Source: Kitasatospora papulosa (GTDB taxonomy: Bacteria > Actinomycetota > Actinomycetes > Streptomycetales > Streptomycetaceae). From it: a stretch of DNA of 64,000 nucleotides. Where the stretch lies: NCBI RefSeq assembly GCF_000717245.1, contig NZ_JNYQ01000003.1:248001-312000 (forward strand). Reading direction: 5' to 3'. Of the stretch, positions 18,729-27,575 are shown one piece after another; position 1 is the stretch's first letter; each line of letters starts with the position of its first letter. The notes below the pieces were generated by a model. It was not told the DNA's origin. It made no database searches and saw only the letters and a list, made by a program, of their open reading frames with translations. Made by a program: the position numbers and the translations under genes.

Positions 18729-20585
18729 ATGACGGTCCTGCCTGCTGACGGGTTTTCTCCGGCCGCCGAGTTCACCGACCCTTCCCACGATCAGTGGCAG
18801 AGCCTCGTCGAAGGCGTGCTGCGCAGGTCGGGCAAGGACGTCGCGGGCGCGGCAGCAGAGGAAGCACTGTCCACCTCGATCGAGGACGGACTCACGGTCC
18901 GCCCTCTGTACACCTCCGCCGACGCGTCACCGGACCCCGGTCTTCCCGGCTTCGCCCCCTTCACCCGGGGCAGCAGGGCCACGGGGAACACCACGGACGG
19001 CTGGGACGTGCGCCAGCGTCACGAACTGGCCGATCCCGTACGCCTGAACGAGGCCCTGCTCGGCGACCTGGAGAACGGTGTCACGTCGCTCTGGCTGGCT
19101 GTCGGCGGGCCCGGTGGTGTTCCGGTCCAGGGCCTCGCCCGGGCGTTGGAGGGTGTCCACCTCGACCTGGCTCCCCTGGTGCTCGACGCGGGGGCCGATC
19201 CCGACCCCGCCGTACGGGAGTTGCTGGGTCTGTACGAGGCCCGGGGACTCTCGAAGGAGGCCGCGCGCGGCAGCCTCGGGGTGGATCCGCTCGGTCAGGC
19301 TGCCCGTACGGGTGCGGAGCCGGAGCTCGGCACCGCCGTCGACTGGGCGCTCCTGTGCTCCCGCCTGTACCCGGGGCTGCGCGCCCTGGCCGTGGACGCG
19401 CTGCCCTACCACGACGCGGGCGGCTCGGCGTCCGAGGAGCTGGCGCTCTCGCTGGCGACGGGCGTCGCCTACCTCCGGGAGCTCACGGCGGCCGGGCTCT
19501 CCGTCGAGGAGGCCTGCGCACAGCTGGAGTTCCGGTACGCGGCGACGGCCGACCAGTTCCTGACCATCGCCAAGCTGCGTGCGGCCCGGCGGCTGTGGGC
19601 CCGGGTAGCGGAGGTCTGCGGGGCTCCGGACGCCGGTGCGCAGCGCCAGCACGCCGTGACGTCGTCGGTGATGATGACGCGCCGTGACCCCTGGGTGAAC
19701 ATGCTGCGGACGACCCTGGCCTGTCTGGGCGCCGGCGTCGGCGGGGCCGAGTCGGTCACCGTGCTGCCGTTCGACCACGCGCTCGGGCTTCCGGACGCGT
19801 TCGCCCGGCGGATCGCCCGCAACACCTCGACGATCCTGATGGAGGAGTCCCACCTGGCCCGGGTGACGGACCCGGCGGGCGGGTCCTGGTACGTCGAGCG
19901 GCTGACCGACGAACTCGCCTCGTCCGCCTGGGCGTTCTTCCAGGAGATCGAGCGGGCCGGCGGTCAGGCCGGCGCGCTGCGGTCGGGCATGGTCCAGGAG
20001 CGGCTCGCGGCCACCTGGGCGGCCCGGAGCAAGGACCTGGCGCGCCGTAAGGAACCGGTCACCGGGGTCAGCGAGTTCCCGGCACTCGACGAGCGGCCGG
20101 TCGAGCGCGAGACCGCACCGGCGGGGCCGGCCCGCGGCGGGCTGCCCACGGTCCGGCGCGACGAAGCCTTCGAGACGCTTCGGGCCAGGTCGGACGCGCA
20201 TCTCGCGGCCACGGGCAGCCGCCCGAAGGTGTTCCTCGCCGCTCTCGGTCCCGCCTCGGTGCACACGGCCCGTGCCTCCTTCGCGGCGAATCTCTTCCTG
20301 TCCGGCGGCATCGAGCCCGTCCACGAGCCGGCTTCCGTGGACGCGTCGACCGCCGCCGCGGCCTTCGCCGCCAGCGGCGCGGGCATCGCCTGCCTGTGCT
20401 CGACCGAGGCCCTGTACGCCGAACAGGCCGACGACGTCGCCGCGGCCCTGCGGGCGGCCGGCGCCGAGCAGGTCTTCCTGGCCGGTCGCCCCGCCGAGTA
20501 CGCGGGCGCCGACGTCCACGTCTTCGCCGGATGCGACGTGGTCGCCGTTCTCTCCTCCGAACTCGACCGCATGGGAGTGGCGTGA
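18729..20585 (+). CDS. mutA: Methylmalonyl-CoA mutase small subunit
   Basis: Non-catalytic subunit (618 residues) of the heterodimeric, B12-dependent mutase that interconverts methylmalonyl-CoA and succinyl-CoA. It has the mutase TIM-barrel (for example VMMTRRDPWVNMLRTTLACLGAGVGGAE) but the C-terminal Rossmann-like domain (VFLAALGPASVHTARASFAAN) lacks the cobalamin DxHxxG motif, as expected for MutA. The ATG at 18729 appears leaderless. Its stop overlaps the mutB ATG (TGATG). Supplies or removes methylmalonyl-CoA for propionate, odd-chain fatty acid and polyketide metabolism. Confidence 0.95.
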   Translation: MTVLPADGFSPAAEFTDPSHDQWQSLVEGVLRRSGKDVAGAAAEEALSTSIEDGLTVRPLYTSADASPDPGLPGFAPFTRGSRATGNTTDGWDVRQRHELADPVRLNEALLGDLENGVTSLWLAVGGPGGVPVQGLARALEGVHLDLAPLVLDAGADPDPAVRELLGLYEARGLSKEAARGSLGVDPLGQAARTGAEPELGTAVDWALLCSRLYPGLRALAVDALPYHDAGGSASEELALSLATGVAYLRELTAAGLSVEEACAQLEFRYAATADQFLTIAKLRAARRLWARVAEVCGAPDAGAQRQHAVTSSVMMTRRDPWVNMLRTTLACLGAGVGGAESVTVLPFDHALGLPDAFARRIARNTSTILMEESHLARVTDPAGGSWYVERLTDELASSAWAFFQEIERAGGQAGALRSGMVQERLAATWAARSKDLARRKEPVTGVSEFPALDERPVERETAPAGPARGGLPTVRRDEAFETLRARSDAHLAATGSRPKVFLAALGPASVHTARASFAANLFLSGGIEPVHEPASVDASTAAAAFAASGAGIACLCSTEALYAEQADDVAAALRAAGAEQVFLAGRPAEYAGADVHVFAGCDVVAVLSSELDRMGVA

Positions 20586-22819
20586 TGCAGACCCCTGAGA
20601 CGACCGGGACCGACGTGCCCGTGGTGCCGGACTTCTCCGACGTGCCCCTGGCGGGAGACGCTCCCGCCGAGGTGTCCGAGGAGCGGTGGCGCACCGCGGT
20701 CAAGGAGTCGGCCGGCCGGTCCGAGGACGAGCTGCTCTGGGAGACCCCGGAGGGCATCGAGGTCAAGCCGCTCTACACCGGCAGGGATCTGGAAGGGCTC
20801 GACTCCCTCGGTACGTACCCGGGCATCGCGCCGTATCTGCGCGGGCCGTACCCGACGATGTACGTGAACCAGCCCTGGACGATCCGTCAGTACGCCGGGT
20901 TCTCCACAGCCGAGGAGTCCAACGCCTTCTACCGGCGGAACCTCGCGGCCGGGCAGAAGGGGCTGTCGATCGCGTTCGACCTGCCCACCCACCGCGGCTA
21001 CGACAGCGACCACCCCCGGGTGACGGGTGACGTCGGCATGGCGGGTGTGGCGATCGACTCGATCTACGACATGCGCCAGCTCTTCGACGGCATCCCGCTG
21101 GACCGGATGTCGGTGTCGATGACGATGAACGGCGCGGTGCTTCCCGTGCTCGCCCTCTACATCGTCGCCGCGGAGGAGCAGGGGGTCGCACCCGAGAAGC
21201 TGGCCGGGACCATCCAGAACGACATCCTCAAGGAGTTCATGGTCCGCAACACCTACATCTATCCGCCCGCCCCCTCGATGCGGATCATCTCCGACATCTT
21301 CGCGTTCACCTCGCAGAAGATGCCCCGCTACAACTCCATCTCCATCTCGGGTTACCACATCCAGGAAGCCGGGGCCACGGCCGACCTGGAGCTCGCCTAC
21401 ACCCTTGCCGACGGGGTGGAGTACCTGCGGGCCGGGCAGGCCGCGGGCCTCGACGTGGACGCGTTCGCCCCGCGCCTCTCCTTCTTCTGGGCGATCGGCA
21501 TGAACTTCTTCATGGAGATCGCGAAGCTGCGGGCCGCGCGCCTGCTGTGGGCGAAGATGGTCCGGGAGTTCGGCCCGAAGAACGCCAAGTCGCTCTCCCT
21601 GCGCACCCATTCGCAGACGTCCGGGTGGTCCTTGACGGCGCAGGACGTGTTCAACAACGTGACGCGCACCTGCGTCGAGGCGATGGCGGCGACCCAGGGG
21701 CACACCCAGTCGCTGCACACCAACGCGCTCGACGAGGCGCTCGCCCTCCCGACGGACTTCTCGGCCCGGATCGCCCGCAACACCCAGCTGCTGCTCCAGC
21801 AGGAGTCCGGCACCTGCCGGGTCATCGACCCCTGGGGAGGCAGTGCGTACGTCGAGAGGCTGACGCACGACCTGGCGAGGCGGGCCTGGCAGCACATCGA
21901 GGAGGTCGAGGCGGCCGGCGGGATGGCCAAGGCCATCGACGCGGGCATCCCGAAGCTCCGGATCGAGGAGGCGGCGGCCCGGACGCAGGCGCGGATCGAC
22001 GCCGGGCGCCAGCCCGTCATCGGGGTGAACAAGTACCGGGTGGAGACCGACGAGGAGATCGACGTGCTCAAGGTCGACAACACCTCCGTGCGCGCCCAGC
22101 AGATCGAGAAGCTGCGCCGGCTGCGTGAGGAGCGCGACGAATCGGCCTGCCAGGACGCGCTGGCCGCCCTGACCGCCGCGGCGGAGCGGGACCCCGGGCC
22201 GGGTCTCGAGGGCAACCTCCTGGCGCTGGCGGTCGACGCCGCCCGGGCGATGGCGACGGTGGGGGAGATCTCGGACGCGCTGGAGAAGGTGTACGGCAGG
22301 CACGCGGGCCAGATCCGTACGATCTCCGGGGTGTACCGCAAAGAGGCAGGAGAGTCCCCGTCCGTGGACCGCACACGCGCTCTGGTCGACGACTTCGAGG
22401 AGGCGGAGGGGCGGCGTCCGCGCATCCTCGTCGCCAAGATGGGCCAGGACGGGCACGACCGCGGTCAGAAGGTCATCGCGACGGCCTTCGCGGACCTGGG
22501 TTTCGACGTCGACGTCGGCCCGCTGTTCCAGACGCCGGGTGAGGTAGCCCGGCAGGCGGTCGAGGCGGACGTGCACATCGTGGGCGTCTCGTCGCTGGCC
22601 GCCGGTCACCTCACGCTGGTGCCGGCACTGCGTGAGGAACTGGCCGCGGAGGGCCGGGAGGACATCATGATCGTGGTGGGAGGGGTGATCCCGCCGGCGG
22701 ACGTCGACGCGCTGCACGAGGCGGGTGCCGCCGCGGTGTTCCCGCCCGGCACGGTGATCCCGGACGCCGCCCACGACCTGGTCACGCGGCTCGGTGCCGC
22801 GCTCGGCCACGAGCTGTGA
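20585..22819 (+). CDS. mutB: Methylmalonyl-CoA mutase large (catalytic) subunit
   Basis: Catalytic subunit of 744 residues, normal length. The substrate-binding barrel is near-identical in motif to known enzymes (TMYVNQPWTIRQYAGFST, AFDLPTHRGYDSD), and the C-terminal B12 domain carries GQDGHDRG (about residues 620-627), the DxHxxG histidine that coordinates cobalt, plus the GVSSLAAGH loop. The ATG at 20585 overlaps the mutA stop; the frame is open to 20396 inside mutA but that is a shadow. meaB follows after 11 bases. Confidence 0.97.
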   Translation: MQTPETTGTDVPVVPDFSDVPLAGDAPAEVSEERWRTAVKESAGRSEDELLWETPEGIEVKPLYTGRDLEGLDSLGTYPGIAPYLRGPYPTMYVNQPWTIRQYAGFSTAEESNAFYRRNLAAGQKGLSIAFDLPTHRGYDSDHPRVTGDVGMAGVAIDSIYDMRQLFDGIPLDRMSVSMTMNGAVLPVLALYIVAAEEQGVAPEKLAGTIQNDILKEFMVRNTYIYPPAPSMRIISDIFAFTSQKMPRYNSISISGYHIQEAGATADLELAYTLADGVEYLRAGQAAGLDVDAFAPRLSFFWAIGMNFFMEIAKLRAARLLWAKMVREFGPKNAKSLSLRTHSQTSGWSLTAQDVFNNVTRTCVEAMAATQGHTQSLHTNALDEALALPTDFSARIARNTQLLLQQESGTCRVIDPWGGSAYVERLTHDLARRAWQHIEEVEAAGGMAKAIDAGIPKLRIEEAAARTQARIDAGRQPVIGVNKYRVETDEEIDVLKVDNTSVRAQQIEKLRRLREERDESACQDALAALTAAAERDPGPGLEGNLLALAVDAARAMATVGEISDALEKVYGRHAGQIRTISGVYRKEAGESPSVDRTRALVDDFEEAEGRRPRILVAKMGQDGHDRGQKVIATAFADLGFDVDVGPLFQTPGEVARQAVEADVHIVGVSSLAAGHLTLVPALREELAAEGREDIMIVVGGVIPPADVDALHEAGAAAVFPPGTVIPDAAHDLVTRLGAALGHEL

Positions 22820-22830
22820 GCCGCTGACGG

Positions 22831-23826
22831 ATGGCGCGACACACCGAGATCGACATCGGCGCCTACACCGAGGGCGTGCTCGGCGGGAAGCGGGCGTTCG
22901 TGGCCCGCGCGATCACTCTCGTCGAGTCGACCCGTCCCGACCACCGGGTGCAGGCGCAGCGGTTGCTGAGTGAGCTGCTGCCCCATTCCGGGCGGGCGCG
23001 GCGCATCGGGATCAGCGGGGTTCCTGGGGTGGGCAAGTCCACCTTCATCGACGCCCTCGGCACCCTGCTCACGGGGCTCGGGCACCGGGTCGCGGTGCTT
23101 GCCGTGGACCCGTCGTCCAGCCGTACGGGCGGTTCGATCCTGGGCGACAAGACCCGGATGGAGCGGCTGGCCGTGGACACGAGGGCGTTCGTACGCCCCT
23201 CCCCCACCGCGGGGACGCTCGGCGGGGTGGCCAAGGCGACCCGCGAGTCCGTCGTGGTGATGGAGGCGGCCGGCTACGACGTGGTGCTGGTGGAGACCGT
23301 GGGCGTGGGGCAGTCGGAGACGGCGGTCGCCAACATGGTCGACACCTTCCTGCTGCTCACCCTGGCCCGTACGGGCGACCAGCTGCAGGGCATCAAGAAG
23401 GGTGTCCTGGAGCTGGCCGACGCCATCGCGGTCAACAAGGCCGACGGCCCGCACGAACGCGACGCCCGCGCGGCGGCGCGTGAACTGGCGGGAGCGCTAC
23501 GGCTGATGCACCCGGTGGACGCGGCCTGGACTCCCCCGGTGCTGACGTGCAGCGCCAGGGAGTCGACCGGGCTGGACGCCCTGTGGGAACGGCTGGAACA
23601 GCACCGTACGCTCCTCGAGTCCACCGGGCGGCTGGCGGCCAAGCGCCGCGAGCAGCAGGTGGACTGGACCTGGGCGATGGTCCGCGACGAGCTGCTGGAC
23701 GGCCTGCGCAGCCATCCGGCGGTACGCACCCTGACCCCGGAGCTCGAACAACAGGTACGCGCAGGCGAGTTGACGGCCACGCTGGCCGCCGAGCAGATCC
23801 TGAGGGCATTTCGCGGCGAACGCTGA
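22831..23826 (+). CDS. meaB: Methylmalonyl-CoA mutase-associated GTPase MeaB
   Basis: G3E-family GTPase (331 residues) that guards the mutase: it gates cofactor loading and protects against inactivation. Walker A GVPGVGKST lies at about 63-71, then the switch/Walker B region DVVLVETVGVGQSE and the base-recognition NKAD. Eleven bases separate it from mutB, so mutA-mutB-meaB form one operon. A C-terminal dimerisation arm (VRTLTPELEQQVRAGELTA) is present. A terminator follows at 23832. Confidence 0.96.
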   Translation: MARHTEIDIGAYTEGVLGGKRAFVARAITLVESTRPDHRVQAQRLLSELLPHSGRARRIGISGVPGVGKSTFIDALGTLLTGLGHRVAVLAVDPSSSRTGGSILGDKTRMERLAVDTRAFVRPSPTAGTLGGVAKATRESVVVMEAAGYDVVLVETVGVGQSETAVANMVDTFLLLTLARTGDQLQGIKKGVLELADAIAVNKADGPHERDARAAARELAGALRLMHPVDAAWTPPVLTCSARESTGLDALWERLEQHRTLLESTGRLAAKRREQQVDWTWAMVRDELLDGLRSHPAVRTLTPELEQQVRAGELTATLAAEQILRAFRGER

Positions 23827-23831
23827 GGACA

Positions 23832-23867
23832 GACCGGGCGGGGGCCGTACGCCGTCCCCGCCCGGTC
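23832..23867 (+). terminator. Terminator of the mutAB-meaB operon
   Basis: A 12-base stem (GACCGGGCGGGG and complement) with a 12-base loop starts six bases after the meaB stop. It separates the operon from rho. Confidence 0.75.
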
Positions 23868-23911
23868 CCGGCGGAACGGGGCGCACCGCACGCGGTGACG
23901 CGCCCCGCCTC

Positions 23912-23940
23912 TTCCCGTTCGCCACATCGCGTGGTACGGT
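23912..23940 (+). promoter_or_regulatory. Candidate promoter of the short rho gene
   Basis: TTCCCG (23912-23917) and TACGGT (23935-23940) with 17 bases between. Transcription would begin near 23947, leaving a leader of about 195 bases before the rho ATG. Confidence 0.45.
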
Positions 23941-23946
23941 GCGAGC

Positions 23947-24142
23947 AGCACACGTGAACGCCCGGTTCGGGCGCCGGTGCTTCCCCTTCGCTGTTACGCC
24001 CGTCCTCGACGACCGGCGATCAGCTTCTCGCATCACCTTTTCCGTCCGGTCCGGGCTTCTCGTGCCCGTCGTACGAGGCGTGATCACACCGCCTCGCCTT
24101 CGCCGGACCCCTCACGCGCCATGTCCGCGAAAGGACCACACC
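23947..24142 (+). promoter_or_regulatory. C-rich, G-poor leader of rho, rut-like
   Basis: The probable leader has long pyrimidine-rich, relatively G-poor stretches (about 23978-24075), for example CTTCCCCTTCGC and ATCACCTTTTCCGTCC. Rho utilisation sites are C-rich and unstructured, and autoregulation of rho through its leader is known in other bacteria, so feedback termination is plausible. The rest of the 316 bases between meaB and rho (23827-24142) holds the terminator and promoter listed separately. Confidence 0.35.
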
Positions 24143-25282
24143 ATGACCAGCACACTCGAACGTCCCGTCACCTCCCAGGATCAGCCCGTCCGTACCCTCG
24201 GTGTCCTCGACACCGGGGCCGGCGGACACGGCGTGCTGCACGCCGACGGGGCCCGTCCCTCCTCACGCGACGTCCAGGTGCCGCCCGCGCTGATCCGGCG
24301 GTACGGCCTGCGCAGGGGCGACCTCGTCGAAGGGACCTGTGAGCGCCCTCGCGCCCTGTCCGGGGTGGACACCGTCAACGGCCGCCCCGCTCACACGCTC
24401 CGGGGCCGGCCGCATTTCCGCGATCTGACGCCCCTGCACCCCAGGGAGCGACTGCGCCTGGAGCGCCCGGAGGGCGGCCCGGCCCCGCGGATCATCGACC
24501 TCCTGGCACCGGTGGGCAAGGGCCAGCGCGGCCTGATCGTCGCGCCGCCGAAGACCGGGAAGACCGTCCTGCTGCAGCAGATCGCCGCGTCGGTCGCAGA
24601 GAACCACCCCGAGTGCCATCTGATGGTGGTGCTCCTGGACGAACGCCCGGAGGAGGGCACGGACATGCGCCGTTCGGTGCGGGGAGAGGTCTACTCCTCG
24701 ACGTTCGACCGGCCAGCAAAGGAGCACGTCGCGCTCGCGGACCTCGCGGTGGAACGTGCCAAGCGCCTGGTCGAGCAGGGCCGGGACGTGGTCGTCCTGC
24801 TGGACTCCCTGACCCGGCTGTGCCGCGTTCACAACAACAGCGCCGGCGCCGGCGGACGGACGCTGAGCGGCGGCGTCGACGCGGCGGCGCTCATGGGGCC
24901 CAAGAAGCTGTTCGGGGCGGCACGGCTCGCCGAGGAGGGCGGATCGCTCACCATCCTGGCGACCGTGCTCGTGGAGACCGGTTCCCGCGCCGACGACTAC
25001 TTCTTCGAGGAACTGAAGAGCACCGGCAACATGGAGCTCCGTCTCGACCGGGCACTGGCCGACCGGCGGGTCTTCCCCGCGGTCGACGTCACGCCGTCCG
25101 GCACCCGCCGCGAGGAACTCCTGCTGCCCCCGGCCGACCTGGCCGCCGTGCGCGGCCTACGGCGTGCCCTGCGCACGAGGGACGCCCAGGCCACGCTGGA
25201 GGCGTTGCTGGACAGGATCCGCAGGACTCCCGACAACGCCGCCTTCCTCCAGCAGGTCAGGCACACCGTGCCCGACGCCTGA
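24143..25282 (+). CDS. Short transcription termination factor Rho paralogue
   Basis: RecA-type hexameric helicase of 379 residues. Walker A is APPKTGKT (134-141), with VVLLDERPEEGTDMRR, LLDSLTRL and the Q-loop region GGVDAAALMGPKKLFGAAR all as in Rho, so the motor looks functional. The N-terminal helical bundle is missing and the long insertion typical of the housekeeping actinobacterial Rho is absent. The primary RNA-binding motif, GFGFLR in E. coli, reads GHGVLH here, losing both stacking phenylalanines. AAAGGA eight bases before the ATG fixes the start. A second, larger Rho is expected elsewhere in the genome. It may be a specialised terminator. Confidence 0.88.
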   Translation: MTSTLERPVTSQDQPVRTLGVLDTGAGGHGVLHADGARPSSRDVQVPPALIRRYGLRRGDLVEGTCERPRALSGVDTVNGRPAHTLRGRPHFRDLTPLHPRERLRLERPEGGPAPRIIDLLAPVGKGQRGLIVAPPKTGKTVLLQQIAASVAENHPECHLMVVLLDERPEEGTDMRRSVRGEVYSSTFDRPAKEHVALADLAVERAKRLVEQGRDVVVLLDSLTRLCRVHNNSAGAGGRTLSGGVDAAALMGPKKLFGAARLAEEGGSLTILATVLVETGSRADDYFFEELKSTGNMELRLDRALADRRVFPAVDVTPSGTRREELLLPPADLAAVRGLRRALRTRDAQATLEALLDRIRRTPDNAAFLQQVRHTVPDA

Positions 25283-25301
25283 GCGGCCTGGGGCCTGCCC
25301 G

Positions 25302-25334
25302 CCTCCCGTGTCCGGCGGTGCCGGACACGGGAGG
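25302..25334. terminator. Terminator between rho and pgm (convergent)
   Basis: Perfect 15-base stem (CCTCCCGTGTCCGGC) with a GGT loop, 19 bases after the rho stop and just after the pgm stop on the other strand. Confidence 0.85.
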
Positions 25335-25341
25335 GGGATGC

Positions 25342-26988
25342 TCAGCCCGCGGCGCCGAGTGCGTCGGAGACCAGGGCGCGTGCCTCGTCCTGGACCTCTG
25401 CCAGGTGCTCGGCCCCCTGGAAGCTCTCCGCGTACACCTTGTAGACGTCCTCCGTGCCCGAGGGGCGCGCGGCGAACCACGCGCTGTCGGTGCACACCTT
25501 GAGTCCTCCGAGGGCCGCGCCGTTGCCGGGCGCCTCCGTGAGCACGGCCGTGATCGGTTCGCCGGCCAGCGTGCCGGCCCTGACCTGTTCAGGGGAGAGC
25601 CGGGCCAGTACCGCCTTCTCCTCACGGGTCGCCGGGGCGTCGACCCGGGCGTAGGCCGGATCCCCGAACCTGGCGGTGAGTTCACCGTAGTGCTGCGAGG
25701 GGGTGGAGCCGGTGACGGCGGTGATCTCCGAGGCGAGCAGCGCGAGCAGGATTCCGTCCTTGTCGGTGGTCCACACCCGGCCGTCGCGGCGCAGGAAGGA
25801 CGCCCCCGCGGACTCCTCGCCGCCGAACCCCAGTGTTCCGTCGTAGAGACCGTCGACGAACCACTTGAAGCCGACCGGGACCTCGACCAACCGCCGTCCC
25901 AGATCGGCGGCGACGCGGTCGATCATGGAGGAGGAGACCAGGGTCTTGCCGATGCCCGCGGCGGCGGGCCATCCCTCACGGTGCGCGTAGAGGTACCGGA
26001 TCGCGACGGCGAGGTAGTGGTTGGGGTTCATCAGTCCGCCGTCCGGCGTGACGATGCCGTGCCGGTCGGCGTCGGCGTCGTTACCGGTGGCGACGGTGTA
26101 GGCGTCGCGGCGCTCGATCAAGGAGGCCATGGCGTACGGCGAGGAGCAGTCCATGCGGATCCTGCCGTCCCAGTCCAGCGTCATGAAACGCCAGGTGGGG
26201 TCGGCGAGCGGGTTGACCACGGTGAGGTCGAGCCGGTGGCGCTCGGCGATGCGCCCCCAGTAGGCGACCGAGGCGCCGCCGAGCGGGTCGGCACCGATCC
26301 GGATCCCCGCATCGCGTACGGCGTCCAGGTCGAGGACCGCGGGGAGGTCGTCGACGTAACCGGTCAGGAAGTCGTGCCGTCCGGTGGTCTCCGCGGCGAG
26401 CGCCCGGGCGTAGGGGATCCTCCGGACCTCCTTCAGCCCTCCCTCGATCAGGGCGTTGGCCCGGTCCTGGATCCAGGAGGTGGCGTCCGAACCGGCCGGA
26501 CCGCCGTGCGGCGGGTTGTACTTGAAACCGCCGTCGGCGGGCGGGTTGTGCGAGGGCGTGACCACGATGCCGTCGGCGAGGCCGCCCGTGCGGTCACGGT
26601 TGTACGTCAGGATCGCGTGCGAGACGGCCGGGGTGGGGGTGTAGCCGTCGTCGCTGTCGATGAGGACGGTGGCGCCGTTGGCGGCCAGCACCTCCACGGC
26701 CGTGATCCGGGCGGGCTCGGACAGTGCGTGGGTGTCGGCGCCGAGGAACAGCGGGCCGTCGGTGCCCTGGCGCTCCCGGTAGTCACAGATCGCCTGGGTG
26801 GTGGCGGCGATGTGGTCCTCGTTGAAGGCTGCCGCGAGCGCCGATCCACGGTGCCCAGAGGTTCCGAAGGCCACGCGCTGGCCGGGCTCGGCCGGGTCGG
26901 GTCGGACCGTGTAGTACGCCGTCACCAGCCGTGCCACATCCACCAGGTCTCCGGGCTGCGCCGGCTGACCGGCCCGTTCGTGAACCAT
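25342..26988 (-). CDS. pgm: Phosphoglucomutase (alpha-D-glucose-phosphate-specific)
   Basis: Interconverts glucose 1-phosphate and glucose 6-phosphate. The 548-residue length fits the family. The catalytic serine lies in FGTSGHRGS (S44), the magnesium loop is DADADRHG and the sugar-binding loop GGEESAGASFLRRDG. AGGAGA seven bases before the ATG at 26988 fixes the start; the frame extends a further 107 codons without support. It is divergent from the polysaccharide operon, and its product glucose 1-phosphate is the precursor of UDP- and dTDP-sugars that such an operon would need. Confidence 0.95.
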   Translation of the reverse strand: MVHERAGQPAQPGDLVDVARLVTAYYTVRPDPAEPGQRVAFGTSGHRGSALAAAFNEDHIAATTQAICDYRERQGTDGPLFLGADTHALSEPARITAVEVLAANGATVLIDSDDGYTPTPAVSHAILTYNRDRTGGLADGIVVTPSHNPPADGGFKYNPPHGGPAGSDATSWIQDRANALIEGGLKEVRRIPYARALAAETTGRHDFLTGYVDDLPAVLDLDAVRDAGIRIGADPLGGASVAYWGRIAERHRLDLTVVNPLADPTWRFMTLDWDGRIRMDCSSPYAMASLIERRDAYTVATGNDADADRHGIVTPDGGLMNPNHYLAVAIRYLYAHREGWPAAAGIGKTLVSSSMIDRVAADLGRRLVEVPVGFKWFVDGLYDGTLGFGGEESAGASFLRRDGRVWTTDKDGILLALLASEITAVTGSTPSQHYGELTARFGDPAYARVDAPATREEKAVLARLSPEQVRAGTLAGEPITAVLTEAPGNGAALGGLKVCTDSAWFAARPSGTEDVYKVYAESFQGAEHLAEVQDEARALVSDALGAAG

Positions 26989-27575
26989 CGTTTCTCCTCT
27001 GTACTCATCGGCCGTTCGCGGACCGCCACGGGGCGGACGATCATCACGAGTCGTACCCGATACTGCCCCTTCGGCCCCCCGCGCGGGTACACCGCCCGGT
27101 CGGCGCCGGTCCGGTGCGCTGCGGACACCACGGCCGCGCCGGCGTGTTCGGCGGATTCGTGCGGAACACGTACGCACGCAGAGGGGCCGGGAAATACCGC
27201 CCGGACGACCGGAACAGCCCCGGCCTGACATTCGGCCGCGCAACTCGCCGGTGAATGCGGCGCATTTACCGTTCGCCGGATACGCGGCCCCGGGAATGCA
27301 CAGAGACATACAGTCCGGCCATCATGCGCCACAGCTGCGGGCAAGGGGAGACATTGCCGACTGACACGCCGCACGATTCAGGGAACCTCTGGTCGGCGGC
27401 CTGTGGGGCGTCAATCCATGTGGACACGAGCACGAATCTGCGTGTTTTCCCACCCACGGTCTGCAACAGTGCGTTTCGGTTTACCGTTCTACTCATTTGA
27501 TCTCCGCCGCCAAATTCCTTGCCGCCGGTGTTCACCCGAACCGGCTCTTCGGGGGCATATGAAAGAGAGCCATGT
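26989..27575. other. Long divergent regulatory region (587 bases)
   Basis: No convincing gene. ORFs of 81-109 codons here are on both strands, lack ribosome sites and relatives, and are not called. The stretch is AT-richer than its surroundings between 27250 and 27580 and contains a 23-base imperfect palindrome (27249-27271) and a TACCGT -10-like element (27483-27488). It must hold the promoters of pgm and of the polysaccharide operon. Confidence 0.55.
27249..27271. promoter_or_regulatory. 23-base imperfect palindrome, operator candidate
   Basis: Arms CGGTGAATGCG and CGCATTTACCG flank a central G; ten of eleven pairs match and the other is G-T. It lies between pgm and the polysaccharide operon, 305 bases before the first start of the operon. 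Confidence 0.45.

Noticed and set aside
19964..22810. 948-codon ORF on the minus strand
   Set aside because: Antisense shadow of mutA/mutB with low-complexity composition.
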